Below, in pieces: positions 22,609 to 33,837 of a DNA stretch of 64,000 nucleotides. How positions within the stretch are numbered: position 1 is the first letter of the stretch; each line of letters begins with the position of its first letter. A model generated the notes under the pieces. That model was not told the DNA's origin and did no database searches. It saw nothing but the letters and a program-made list of their open reading frames with translations. Position numbers and translations under genes: made by a program. Origin of the DNA: Entomortierella parvispora (lineage: Eukaryota > Mortierellomycota > Mortierellomycetes > Mortierellales > Mortierellaceae); assembly GCA_963573315.1 (NCBI GenBank), contig OY752144.1, positions 2,598,501 to 2,662,500 of the forward strand, read 5' to 3'.

Positions 22609-24330
22609 TTACCACAGGCGATAGGGACCAACGGGGCTAATGGAGTTCTTTGACGACCTTGGACTCTTTGCGCTCCAGCTCAGCGAGAATGCAAATGGGT
22701 TTGTTCGAGTGCGGCCCGTGGAGCAAGATGCCGAGGACAACGAGGAATCATCATTTCCAGAAGAGTCGTGGATGTTGGATGCGAAAATCGAACTGTCTAT
22801 ATTAAGAAGACCTAGTCGACTGTCGTGATTGTCACCATGACCGAGAGACTCTTTTTCAGCATCGTCTCGTCTCTGTTCTTTTTCCTCGTCTTCTTCAAAG
22901 CACCGGTCCTTCCATTCATTGATCATGTCTTGAGATGGGAAAGGGATCTCGATCAGGGGCATCGTCCCAGGAGAAAAGAGATCAGGCATTGACTTGGATG
23001 TAACCATTGTAGACACTGAAAGAGCTGGGATGGTAGAGATGGAGGCCGGGGTGCCATCTGAGGAAGAGGGGACGGGGGATACGAACCGGAAGCTTGCTAG
23101 TGTGGCCGCCGGTGAAGGCAGGCTCGCGGACCAGGAGGTCCAAGTCGCTGCTGCCGAAGACACTTGGTCTTCAAACTCGGGCCGCTGTTCTGTTGGTCGA
23201 GAGGATAACTGAGCCAAACCCGAGTCATTTTCGATGTTTTTCTTTCCGCTTCCAACGCACAAGCCAGGTGGAAATGCGATCGTTGCCTCCAAAGATGTAT
23301 CCCAGGGACATTCGAAAAACGAGTGCTGAAGGGGTTTCAATCTTGGAGGAACCTGTTGCGAGTTCTCGAACGCCTGTTGATCTGACCACGTTTGTTCTGC
23401 AGACATTGAGCGATGATGACGCGCGACCCCCGTCATCATCCCCTTCCCCCATGCTCTCTGCTGTTTCTTTTGTAGCTGTTGATGTTTCTCTGACAAGATT
23501 TTTTGAACTCTTGCAAAGCTGACTCCACGTTGCTGATCAAACATCTCTGCTGTTTCGTCCCCATGCAGGTATATACACCGACCATGGTTTCGTTGGTAGG
23601 CGCAGTTGGGGCCAGACCAGCAATACCGGGTCTTATAAGTTAAGGCGCGACTTCTCCGTTGCAATTCCGTATCATGATGAACAAACTGACATTTCTCTCC
23701 AAAAGGGCAAGAGCCAGATTCGCGGAATTTCGAGCAAAACTCAGTCTTATAGAGATTGATGTTGGCATGGCTACCACCCCTGACATTACTGCTGGCGGCA
23801 GTGAGAACCAAAGTAGAACAGGAGGAGGCTGTAGAGGCGTCGGAGGCGGCGCTGTTACTCCGTTGGATGGAATGAAGCGTCTTGGTGTTGTGGTACTTGC
23901 TGGTGTCCGAGAAGGAAAGAGTTGGAGAATGGCTCTGATATGTATTGTTGTTGTAGGTAAAAGCAACAAGATCCTGCCATGGGTCCGTAAACTCGTTCTG
24001 GATAAAACTCGAATGTCGCTTCTGGTGGTGAGCTGCCATCGTCGTCGTCGTTGAAAGAGATAGTGGTGCTAGAGTAACTGGGGAAGGCGCGGTTGTCGGT
24101 AGCTGGCCATAAAATAGTTCGTCGCAGACTGTACGGTCCAGATTACGCCTTGGAGGAATGGCAGAAATAGAGGTGGTAGGCTTAAAGGAATGAATGCTGA
24201 AGCTATGATCGATGTTTGAGCAGGAAAGTGAGTTGGTTGGGAAAGAGGTTTGGCTCTGGTGGTCGATAGGGTTGCTCCAAGAAGTGGAAGTCGGTGGAGC
24301 ATTGAGCTGTGAGGGCAAGATCGCGTGCAT
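22609..24330 (-). CDS. CCCH zinc-finger RNA-binding protein, TTP/Tis11-like
   Basis: Single-exon gene of 573 aa. Two adjacent CCCH fingers sit near residues 196-257. The first, YKTEFCSKF--SGSC--GEKC-FVHH, is the standard C-x8-C-x5-C-x3-H with the YKTE lead-in of the tristetraprolin/Tis11/Cth2 family, which binds AU-rich mRNA elements and promotes decay. The second also has the lead-in (YKTRYC) but its spacing is C-x5-C-x8-C-x3-H, with the first two gaps exchanged. The rest is Ser/Thr/Pro/Gln-rich. A Gln/Lys-rich helix follows the fingers (KHQQLQKKQQRAWGKG), and an acidic stretch (RCFEEDEEKEQRRDD) lies towards the C-terminus. In yeast, relatives control iron-dependent mRNA decay; nothing here shows that role. 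The start is the first in-frame ATG. Confidence 0.82.
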   Translation of the reverse strand: MHAILPSQLNAPPTSTSWSNPIDHQSQTSFPTNSLSCSNIDHSFSIHSFKPTTSISAIPPRRNLDRTVCDELFYGQLPTTAPSPVTLAPLSLSTTTTMAAHHQKRHSSFIQNEFTDPWQDLVAFTYNNNTYQSHSPTLSFSDTSKYHNTKTLHSIQRSNSAASDASTASSCSTLVLTAASSNVRGGSHANINLYKTEFCSKFRESGSCPFGEKCQFVHHDTELQRRSRALTYKTRYCWSGPNCAYQRNHGRCIYLHGDETAEMFDQQRGVSFARVQKILSEKHQQLQKKQQRAWGKGMMTGVARHHRSMSAEQTWSDQQAFENSQQVPPRLKPLQHSFFECPWDTSLEATIAFPPGLCVGSGKKNIENDSGLAQLSSRPTEQRPEFEDQVSSAAATWTSWSASLPSPAATLASFRFVSPVPSSSDGTPASISTIPALSVSTMVTSKSMPDLFSPGTMPLIEIPFPSQDMINEWKDRCFEEDEEKEQRRDDAEKESLGHGDNHDSRLGLLNIDSSIFASNIHDSSGNDDSSLSSASCSTGRTRTNPFAFSLSWSAKSPRSSKNSISPVGPYRLW

Positions 24331-25111
24331 ATCAAGCGGTATTCAGCTGTGTGGAAATGTTCGACTTGTTGCAGAAGGTGAAAGCCAAGAAGGACAATCA
24401 GGACAGTCGTGCAAAGGAAAGGAACAACTGCGGTCATATCGCCTTTGCCAGACCAGGTTTTTATAATGGCCCTATCTTTGCAATCTTTTTTTTTTAAAAC
24501 AATAAAGATGTGTCCAGTGAACATGGCAGAGCCTTACTGTCAGCAAGAAGGAACACAGAGGTCCGTCCTCAACTGTGTGGGGGACAACAAAAAATTTAGA
24601 CAGGGAGGCGAAGGCAGGCGGGGAGGGACTCTTTGTGTTCGAACCATGTTGCTCGGCCGTTATTTGTGGAATCACTTCTTGTTCTGCTTCACTTGCCGAC
24701 AGTTGGATAAGAATAGCCCCTTTGCCTGCCACATTCGCAACTGCGTTTTACCGTGGCGATGATTTGCGATATAGCGGTCAAGAAGAAACAATAGAGAAAC
24801 GGGGGTTTCTACTAAGCGTAATCATTGTTGTATCTCTTTATTGTTTGCTGCAGCTCACGGTTCCCATCTCGCGGTCTGTGGTTTATTGGATTTTGGCCAT
24901 TTTCAATGTCTCATATTGTCTTTGCAAGAAACTGCCGATAGCCCCAACCGGCAGGTCATTGTTGCAAGATGGCCTGTTGGTGTGTCCAGTCGAGCAAGCT
25001 AATTCTTCACTCACAATGATTTTCCCCCAGTCCCACCAGTGGTACGCAATCTTCGGCCATCTTTCTCCCTGAAGACGACGATTGAGTAGGAGTACATAGT
25101 TGGTGGATTTT
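24331..25111. other. Gap between zinc-finger gene start and CTL gene stop
   Basis: 781 bp. A + strand open frame of 165 codons (24575-25072) runs here but has no recognised motif and overlaps the expected 3' UTR of the transporter gene, so it is not called. A T run at 24487-24496 is the only clear low-complexity feature. Confidence 0.4.
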
Positions 25112-28100
25112 TTAATGGGATGTTCCAAACGCACTATGAGCCTTGTTAGAGTGACAGGTGTTGGTGTCTAGATCAATAGCGTAGCACAAGAAAGTCGCGT
25201 CCACCCTATGACCACAAAAACATAAATTGTTAGAAGTGACAACATGTAGACAATAGTCAACGCAGGTACAGCCATGGAGTCTAAATTCTTACGTTATAGC
25301 CATGATATGGGTGAAGAACCTGGTCACATAGAAAGGAATCACACTGCAGAGGATACCAATAACGTATCCGTAGGGCGATTTTAGCGTGTGCGTAGCAAAC
25401 ACATAGGCCGCGAATCCAGTCAGTAGTGAGAGGAGAGTTGAATTTATAAAGAGAATCAACTTCGTCAGGAAGTCTACAAAGAGGAAAAGTGGAGTTGAGT
25501 AAGTTGGAGTCAACAACTACCTCGCGGTGCGTGAGAAAATGTCCTGACAAGAGGAGGTGTATTCTTACCTGACAGCAATCCCCACAGTAGATTCCTGTGG
25601 AAGATCTTGCTGGCGGATCGAGCAGCAGAAAACAAGCTCTCCCCCGTAATTCCAACATAGATCAATGTGTAGTTATTGAAGTTTTCGACTAGCCCTTGGA
25701 TGACTTGACAACAGGTCGCCAGGAACACGAAGAGAGGGAATGACTGTCCTTTCAGTTTCTATGACAGTAGTTAAAAGAGGCCAGTGAGTAAGGGTATGAT
25801 GTAGTATACTGAGAGCTCCCGTCTACACATCCATAAAAGTCGATCATTTACCTTGGCCGTATTCCGAAGAGCAAACACCATGAACTGGACGATGGCGATG
25901 AACAGAGCTCCGAAACATACAGATCCAAGTAAAGTCGTTGTTGCATTTATCAGAGCTGGCTCCGTGATCTTTGAGCTATGATAAGCGAAAGGCTCATGTC
26001 TTCAAAAAGAGGAAAAAGAGCAACACTATCAGAACTCGCTGTAAGAGAATACTTTTCAAGTTGAAGGAAAAATCGTACCTGTGGAAATACCACTTGGATA
26101 CAACATTCGCAAGTGTTACTCTCTGGATGTTGCTGAGGACAGCTGATGTCCACATGTAGATAAATATCATGAACGCTGCGATAGGGTAGAAGTTGTCCTC
26201 CATGACCCAAACAGCTAAAAACGAAAGTAAGAGATTAGATCAGGCACCCTTTCCTTGTGGACTACCAGTTAGAGCACAGTTTCATTCCATCTAAATACCT
26301 GATCCCAAAGTCGACTCCACGTGTCCGATCAAGAAAACTCTGGCGAAAAAAATAAGCCAGAGAGCCGTGAACACCACATGGACAAGCATCAGTCCAAAAG
26401 AGACGAAAAACATGTCCGGATTGTCCTTCAGAATGTCACATGCAAGCTATGGGTGACATAAAGATAACTGAGGCGGTTAACTCATGATTAAAAGATTACG
26501 CGGTCCAAATGAATGTGTCATCTCAACAGCGTGCGTAAATACCTCGATGATCGCTGTGGTTCGGGCGATATACTGACGGCGAAGATAGATGACACTTAAG
26601 AATAGAGATCCAATACTCAGGGGCAAGAATGATAGCACTGTCAATCCAGTATCCTGAGGATCCCGTCTTCCATCGTCTCTCTTTGGTCCCTGGAACGACG
26701 ACACCAACGACCAAATAAATATTACAAGGGCAAAGCATGGTACTGACAGTACCGTCGCCCATACAACAGGCTAGAGATAAAACAAGGGAGACGAATCGGT
26801 TAGAGCTGACATCGCTGTATTTCCTATAGTCCACTTGGATTCAATTGTACCCTAGTAAATGCCCGCAGAGTCATCAGCCACAAAGTCCCGAGCGCAGCCG
26901 ACAGCAGAACCACAAACGTCAACATTCCTAGCAAAAAGACCATACTGGATAGTTAGCGATGTGTCAGATAGAGTAAGAGAAATGACGCTGAGACAATGTT
27001 CAGTCGCTCACCCGCGCTGGACTTTATAACCAGGAACACGTTGTATATGTGGCCTTCTAGCGGAGAGGACTTTTTGAGCCAAGAGGAGCACGATAAAGTT
27101 AATGCCAAGGTTCACGTGGGTCACAAGGTTTTCGCATACAGTCAAGATAGTGAGTGTCCTTACACTGGTGGTAAAGAGGAGAACGAGGCCAAGAATGAGG
27201 TACGAAGCCATGGCGAGCAGATAGAGGACGGCAAAGAATGGGTCTTTGAAGTTGCGCTTGTACGATATCGAGGTCCATCCTGTTGGTCCTGACGAAGGGA
27301 TCTATCCAAGCCATTGGTGGGTAAATAGCAGCCAGTCAGTCAATAAGTCTTCATTTTGGCTATTCTTGCGTCATGGTCCGCGGAAATAGAGCCATTCAAA
27401 TGATGAAACATACTGTTGTCGTAGGTGCCAAGAGTTGTTCTCCCAGATTTCCGCTCCCTTTTGGTCTTGAGGTGGAGACAGGTGGCGGTACGTCCAGGTA
27501 GATCGCTGCGGGCGTCTGTAGGAAACAAGAAAGAGAGCGAGAGACAGAGAGTATGTTCCGTTAGCCACTGTCACACATACACACTTGCACACACGCACAG
27601 CGCACGGCTCTTGCTCAGTGGCAATGGGAATGAGGGGGACACGGCGGAGTAGCCGAGTTACGTGGTCCGACGTTTCTCTGTCACGACATCTCCGCCTGCG
27701 CCCAAAGCCAAAAAAGTTCGACGGAGGCAATGAATGAAATGAGAGCGCAATGAACTGAGCCTCCATCGTCAACATTCCTGTCTCTGCGTCATTCGCTGCT
27801 TACCAACGGAGCTTCATCGTCCTCAATGTGCTGCGGGGTCCTGTCCAGAAAAAGTGACATTGGGGGTGAATGTGTACTTGAGTCTGAATGGTCCCTATCA
27901 TCAGAGTCAGTGTCGGACATGTAGTCGGGCATATATGACTCGTTCTGCGGCGGACGGGTGTCGCTGCGCCTTCTGGGATCATACTGCTGGAGATTCGTAT
28001 CATGGTCATAGTGGTCATCTTCGTCGTCGTGGTCGATCGTAGGAACAGAGTAAAACAGACTGCCAGCCATGCGAGAGCTAGAGAGCTGACCGGCGCTGGA

Positions 28101-28157
28101 CCTGGCCGGACCCTTCCAAGTGCGCTGGTTGTGCGAAGGTATGTTGGACGAAGCCAT
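25112..28157 (-). CDS. PNS1: Choline transporter-like protein (CTL/Pns1 family)
   Basis: Polytopic membrane protein; family members move choline or related substrates in animals, while the fungal Pns1 substrate is unsettled. Twelve exons: 28157..27804, 27515..27414, 27301..27164, 27069..27012, 26927..26851, 26770..26543, 26446..26299, 26214..26079, 25975..25852, 25758..25569, 25473..25293 and 25205..25112; every junction keeps frame and the sum is 609 aa. The cytoplasmic N-terminus (about 150 aa) is acidic and disordered. Membrane segments include FFAVLYLLAMASYLILGLVL, MLTFVVLLSAALGTLWLM and FGLMLVHVVFTALWLIFF. Family hallmarks are VWVMEDNFYPIAA, ENFNNYTLIYVGI-G-SLFSAAR and the C-terminal VDATFLCYAIDLDT. 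The acceptors of exons 4 and 5 were picked to keep the loop-to-membrane order and are the weakest calls. Confidence 0.9.
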
Positions 28158-28641
28158 GATGGGTCCTGTCCGGTCTGGTCGTTGTTTCGATTCCTGCGTG
28201 CGAGGAAGGAGGGGAAACTGGAGCGGGGACGAGGGTGCTGCCTCTTTGTTTCACAAATATTTCGCGGGTGATTGGGAGACAGAACCAGTGAGATAGAGGG
28301 AGAGGGTTGCGTCAGGGTGTTGGTTCGCAGGAGGAAAAGAAAAAGGGTGGTTGAAAAAGGGGGTGCCAAGGAGCGGATGCAGTGAGGAGGGAGGACAAGA
28401 AGAAGTAAGGGTCTCCATGCCATGGCAATGGCTCACTTTTCTTCCCATTTTGCAAGTGCATGCGACGCAGGCGCAGTCACGAAAGTTCGCCACGTGAACT
28501 TTGATCACGTGGTCATTTGCCACCATTTTTCCGCAACGGCAATAATGCAATGTACAACGCGGCATTCAACTTCTTTTTGTTGCCATTCCATTCCTTATCC
28601 CCATCTTAAACGCGACTGCATCATACCCCTTCTCAAAACCT
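28158..28641. promoter_or_regulatory. Divergent promoter between the CTL gene and RAD1
   Basis: 484 bp between start codons on opposite strands. Two perfect CACGTG E-boxes lie 15 bp apart (28491-28496 and 28506-28511). Spacing of about 1.5 helical turns could place two bHLH dimers near each other; that is inference. No TATA box. Confidence 0.5.
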
Positions 28642-29915
28642 ATGCAGCGACAGCAACAAGAGCCTTTCAAATGGTACAGTCATGGACGTGATCAACAATC
28701 AACATTGTGTCTGCAACGCTTCCCTCATCGATGTCTCCATCCGCTTTTCTTGTCTTCCGCCACCAATGCCTATAGCAAATTCTCGGCTCGTCTGAAAAAC
28801 GTTCGATGCCTATCAACCCTTTTAAAGTCTGTCCATTTCAAAGACGTAATTAAGCTCTTCGAATCTTTTGATCGTGGTTTGTATCGAACCCATGCTCGTT
28901 GACAGACCATGGGCACTCAAATGACCCCCTCTTGCTGCTATTCTAGACTGCAAGCTGTAAAATATCGGAGCTTGGCATCTCTTTTCTTTTGGAAGAGTCG
29001 CGCTGTGTGTTTGCAAAATGTATCATCACACACTCTATATTTGAAGAGTACTTGTATGAATCACCTGTGGGTCTTACTGAAGACCAAGAAGGTCCAGGCC
29101 GGGAAGCATACGATGAAGAAGGCTCCGTTGTGTTTGAGGTCAACCTTGCGATCTTGCTTACCTGTCTAAATACTTTCGGGACAGCCAACGTTCCAACTGG
29201 GCAGGGCTTCGAGGGGCAAAGCTACGGTGGACATGGAGGAGGCGGAGGCGGGTCCACAACGGCTGTCAAGATTACCTACGACGGACCAGGCACCACGCTC
29301 AACTTTGTGTAGGTTACTGTGGTCTGGTGGCTTATTACATTCATGTTCTCTTTAAACCTTACATTTATTGTACATTCTTAGACTTGAAGATGATGGCATT
29401 GTCACCACATGTCGCATTCCCACCTGCGATAGCGAAGAAACGATGCTGTTTGACTTCAATGAAGATTCCCATGCCAAGATTATTCTGAAGGTACAGTTTG
29501 CTCCGAGGCATTGTGTTGGCACATTGAATTAGAACTAACTCGCCGCACACAATGACAGTCCGAATGGCTCGAAGAGGGACTGCGGGATTTGGATGCTACG
29601 AGCGACCGAGTCGTGATGCGTCTGTCGACGGCCATACCCCACCTTCGCATCTCAAGTCTTGGAACAATTGAAAATTTGGATGTGAACTATTCGCTAGGAG
29701 ACGTGTTAGAGTCATTTCAGTTTCCATATGATCGTCCAATCGAGGCAAGCTACAACTTTGTGCATGTTTTGCACGCTTTGAGGGCGTGCCAAGTGGCACA
29801 GAAAGCGACGATTTTAATTGACGACAACGCGTTCATGAAGATGCAGTTCCTCATACCTGCTGCGGAGCGCAAGTGGATGTATACAGAGTATTCCTTTTCC
29901 CCTCTAGAGCTTTGA
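28642..29915 (+). CDS. RAD1: Checkpoint clamp subunit Rad1 (9-1-1 complex)
   Basis: Subunit of the PCNA-like Rad9-Rad1-Hus1 clamp that signals DNA damage in the nucleus. Five exons are proposed: 28642..28673, 28776..28845, 28947..29308, 29382..29490 and 29559..29915; 309 aa (human 282). The order of conserved pieces fits: FSARLKNVRCLSTLLKSVHF, then ESRCVFAKCIITHSIF, FEVNLAILLTCLNTFG, VLEDDGIVTTCRIPT, SEWLEEGLRDLDATSD, and FLIPAAERKWMYTEYSF at the end. The region after FGTAN has a Gly/His-rich insertion (GGHGGGGGGS). Intron 1 rests on a donor GTACAG and acceptor CCTATAG; an unspliced N-terminus is also open, so the first 11 residues are uncertain. The other exons are firm. Confidence 0.88.
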
Positions 29916-31817
29916 TTACTCCAATAAACCACGACTGCAATGTCCCAGATCATTAATGGACTAAAACAGTTGTAGCTAGACACGCGTCAGGGATTTGACT
30001 GCTGCCCATGTTCTAGGCACAGGGCCTTCTCATATTCCATGAACCAATCCCGAGATGCGCCAAAAAAAAAAAAAAAAAAAAAAAGAGCCTCTTGTTGGTG
30101 TAGCCTCAGACCCTGCATCATACAAACACCACTCTTCTTCCAAGGTTTCTCCCACAATGCCTTCTCTCTTGCTCTTCCCTGGCGCTTCGGTAACAAACGT
30201 AAATCGAGTCCAGGCAAAGGCGCAGGCCAGGATTTGTCCATCTTCCCCAAATCAATGTTTGGAGTGCAAAAATCCACCCAATCTAGATTTCCTCGACAAC
30301 AATCAGCCAACATTCTGTCATGATCTGCTCTGATCTCTTTGTTGTTTTCTTTCCCAAGGACTTATTCAATAATATATTCACTTCCCATCAAGGTTGTGAG
30401 CTCATTGGCTTTCAGGGGAGGTTTGTGTCTGTTCTGTCTCTTCAAATACTCAAGCAGAGGCACGCGTTTCGAGGTTCTCACGTTTTGGCCGTTTTTCTTA
30501 CTGTACTTCGACCGCCGAATCACGCGCATGCAGAGGTTTTGTTGATCACTCTTCCATTACCTTGATCAGTTCAAGGAAAACAAAGCAAGAAAGCCCTCCT
30601 TCACCCGACATCGGCTTTATCTCGCTGACTCTGCCGCTCTACCATGGAGCAACGAGCGTGTGAAAATCACCAAACAGTCGAACATTGCTCATCTTGACTC
30701 TTGAAGTCCAACCTCTCTTTCCCATGTCAAAAGAGGGAGTGATTGGGATGCTCCTGCAGACTGTCCCCAAGAAGTACACTCGCTCTCGTATGAAGGCTCA
30801 TCCTACTGAACCTGGACAGAGTTTGGTAAGGTTGAGCGGTGGATTGTACAGAACTGTAAGCAGGCTCAATGCCCAGAGAAACCTTTGTTGGACACCAAAA
30901 AGACGATGACCATCCGATGGCGACAAATTCGCTCGTGACGAGTTCACTCGGGAGAGAAAAGTGGCGTGCATCGGAAAAACATGCTCTTTGTGCTACCATA
31001 CATGACTCTCCTGAACCCTCTTCTGCAACTGTTGGACTGTATGCGAACCTCGGACCCTGTCACCCTGAAGAGAAAAGACGAGGCATTGTTGACACCTTCC
31101 CTCCTTGGGTCCAACCAATCGAACCGAGGCTCACCCAATTTTGCGTTCCCTGTGTGTCCCAATCCACCTGGACCTCGGTGCCCACGAAAAAACAAAAAAC
31201 TCTGTACCTGACGAACGCGACTGACCACGACCGTTCACAGTGTTTTTCTTGGGTAATGTCTTTTTGTTGTTATAATAACCCTTTGTCATGTCGGTCTAGG
31301 CTCAATCCCGTCCTTTTTTCGCTTCTCAGGAACCTCGTTATGAAGAAAAAAAAGTGGTTAGTAGATGTCAACAAACCCGGGACATGGACAATTTTGCTCC
31401 ATTTCTGTCTTTCGATGCCCCATTGGACAGCTCTGCACAAGCTTGTGTTTGGCACGGACAGCGGGCATTTGAGCAAATTGCCTTCAAATGTCTGTTTTTT
31501 TGTAGCATTGGCACAATCTTTGTTATGGCGCACTTCGGCGTCATTCAGTTCTCCTTTCAATGGCTTCGGCTTCCGTTGAAACCAACCCCTCCCTCGAAAG
31601 ATTCTTTCGTTAGCTACTCTCAGTTGCGCACTGAGTGCAGCAGTGATGTTCAGTCCGCCGCCTCATTCTCAATGGTGAAAGAGGAAGGGCCAGCCGATGT
31701 TCCAGCGACTTGTTTCTTTGCTATAAAAGCAGCGATTAATTGACCGCAGTTTTTTTCTTTTTTGTTATCCGCTCATCTCCACCTCCCTCTTCTTTCCCCA
31801 CCCAAGCCTACAGAAAC
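29916..31817. other. 1.9 kb gap before the first protease gene
   Basis: No supported gene; several open frames on both strands lack recognisable domains. It has an (A)23 run at 30062-30084 and a TATA box near its right end (see 31722). Upstream control sequences for the protease presumably lie here, but no specific site is identified. Confidence 0.4.
31722..31728 (+). promoter_or_regulatory. TATA box of protease gene 1
   Basis: TATAAAA, 96 bp before the ATG of the protease gene at 31818. The same box occurs at nearly the same distance before the other three protease genes. Confidence 0.75.
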
Positions 31818-33094
31818 ATGAAGATCACCGCTCTTCTCTCCTTGGCCGTCGCCGTCTTGGCTATCTCCGAGGCCACCCCTGTAGCCAGACGACCCCATCC
31901 CGATGGCCATGCCGTTCCCTTGACCCGTCGCGAGAACTTCAGACACAATACCCCAGCCCAGATCCGCAAGCTTAATGCCCGTTACCCCCAGCTCCAGATC
32001 AAGGCCGGCTCCACGGGAAGCGTCCCCTTGACCGATGTTAGCCCCGATCTTGAGTACTACGGATCCGTCAATGTCGGGACTCCCGCCCAAGTCTTCAAAC
32101 TGGACTTTGATACCGTAAGAGAGAGGACATGGAATCTACTTCGCGTAACATTTGTCGAGCCTGTCCATTGCATGGTGATATTAATTTTGATTTTGATGAA
32201 CAGGGTTCGTCCGACATCTGGTTCCCTTCAAGCACCTGCACCACCTCAGCCTGCAAGGCCCACACTCGCTTCAATTCTGCAAAGTCTTCGACCTACCAGG
32301 CCGATGGTCGCAAGTGGTCAATCTCTTATGGTGACGGATCCTCGGCCTCGGGTATCCTTGGTTCCGATATGGTCTCTGTTGGAGGCATCTCTGTTCGCCA
32401 GACCATTGGTTTGGCCACCAAGGAGTCTTCCCAGTTCGGCTCATCCCCCGAGGATGGTCTTTTCGGTCTTGGTTTTGATACCATCGAGTCCGTTTCCGGC
32501 GTCAAGACTTTCTTGGACAACGCCATTTCGGCCGGCGTCTTGGCTCAACCCGTCGTCTCCGTCTTCTTGCCCTCGGAACGTCTCTTCAATGGTCAAGGAG
32601 GTGCCTATACCTTTGGAGGCATCGATTCCACAAAGTACACTGGCTCTTTGACCTACGTCCCTGTGACACAAAAGGGTTACTGGCAAATCCTTGTCCAGGA
32701 TGCTTCCTTCAACGGTGCCTCCCTCGGACAGACCTCCCAGGGAATCGTCGACACTGGTACGACTTTGATCATTGTCGGTGACGCCGCCGCCGCCGCCATC
32801 CACGCCAAGATCCCTGGTTCGACCAACGATCCCAACAACGGCTGGTTGGTTCCTTGCTCGGCCGCGTCCAGCACCGCCAACGTTGGATTCAAGTTGGGCG
32901 GTGTCACCTTCAACGTCCCCGTGGCCGATTTGGCTTACGAGGATTTGGGCGATGGTTCCGGCAACTGCTTCTCGGGTGTCCAAGGTGGTCAGGACGGTCT
33001 TTGGATCTTGGGTGATGTCTTCATCAAGAACAACTACTGTGTCTTCTCCCAGACCTCGTCTCCTTCCATTGGAATCGCCCCTCTCAAGCATTAA
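31818..33094 (+). CDS. Secreted pepsin-like aspartic protease, copy 1
   Basis: Family A1 aspartic endopeptidase, probably secreted and made as a proenzyme. Exons 31818..32114 and 32204..33094; the 89-nt intron falls between the T and the G of the first active-site motif DTGSS. The product is 395 aa. Signal peptide MKITALLSLAVAVLAISEA, a basic propeptide of about 60 residues (ARRP, LTRRENFRHNTPAQIRKL), then the mature domain from about EYYGSVNVGTPAQ. Catalytic Asp98 (LDFDT-GSSD) and Asp282 (VDTGTTL), flap SYGDGSS, and the last Cys in NNYCVFS are present. It is closest to copy 2 and copy 4 here (shared SSTC-TSACK, DGLFGL, WILGDVFIKNNYC). Nearly all the ends look functional. Confidence 0.93.
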
Positions 33095-33837
33095 GCTGGA
33101 TGCAATTTTTTCATTGTCCCCCCCCCCTCCGCCTCCTCCCTTCGTGGTCTTGATGACAACGGTGATGAGGATCAATGAAAACCTGACGTGCGGGCCACGT
33201 CTCTTATGTATTTAGGCGAAGGAATAAAAAAAGAAGAATCCCGTCGAAACTCTGTAGCAAAGGTATCTAAAGGAAGGTTGCAATAGACACTGAAAAGAGA
33301 TGAAGAGAATCTCCGGTGTTGAGTCTTGGCTGACTGACCGAGTGGTGTGGAGATTCAAAAACAAGAAGATACTGCTGGAGGGGCATGTAACCTTTGTTAC
33401 CCTCTTAAACCGAGAAAGAACAACACTCTTTTAAGACGAGATGTTTGACCACCTTCATGAGTGCAATCGGGTATTTGGGATGGGGCTTTCATTCACGCTA
33501 GCTAGCGTCTAACATGACTTCAAGCAGATCGTGCTTGGCAACCTTTTTCATCAACGCCAATTGGATGATTAGGTGGATACAAGAGATCATCGGCGCTGGG
33601 TACCTAACTCAAGGTCCACACAACTGCTATTGGGCTGCAATTGGGCTTATCGTTTCAGATTCTGAATGTCCACCAAGGACTTCTGGGCAGAGAGTCTTGT
33701 GGTTGAATCCCAAGAATTAGAGTCAGATGGGGCAATGTTCTGAAAGGAGAGAGCAAAGACAGTGTCTAACAGCAGTAGTTTATTTTGTATGGCGGATGAT
33801 AGGAAGGGGGGGAGAGGGGGATACTTTTCTTAACGGT
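33095..33837. other. Gap between protease 1 and ETF-beta (convergent)
   Basis: 743 bp between two stop codons on opposite strands. It includes a pyrimidine run with (C)9 (about 33116-33140). No gene seen. Confidence 0.4.

Noticed and set aside
24575-25072. 165-codon + strand frame between zinc-finger and CTL genes
   Set aside because: No domain, no promoter, overlaps the likely 3' UTR of the CTL gene.
27008-27211. Continuous frame across the third CTL intron (ENLVTHVNLGINFIV...)
   Set aside because: Reading through ends at a stop soon after; using the splice sites gives SPLEGHIYNVF and then a normal membrane segment in frame.
30062-30084. (A)23 run as a retroposed gene end
   Set aside because: No intronless gene copy upstream of it.
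30604-30660. tRNA-like D-arm (GCTC-CATGGTA-GAGC) on the - strand
   Set aside because: No TTCGA T-arm follows and the acceptor ends do not pair.
32441-33175. 244-codon - strand frame opposite protease 1 (also 49298-50203 opposite protease 2)
   Set aside because: Same frame relation in each paralogue, as expected from shared coding sequence; no motif of its own.
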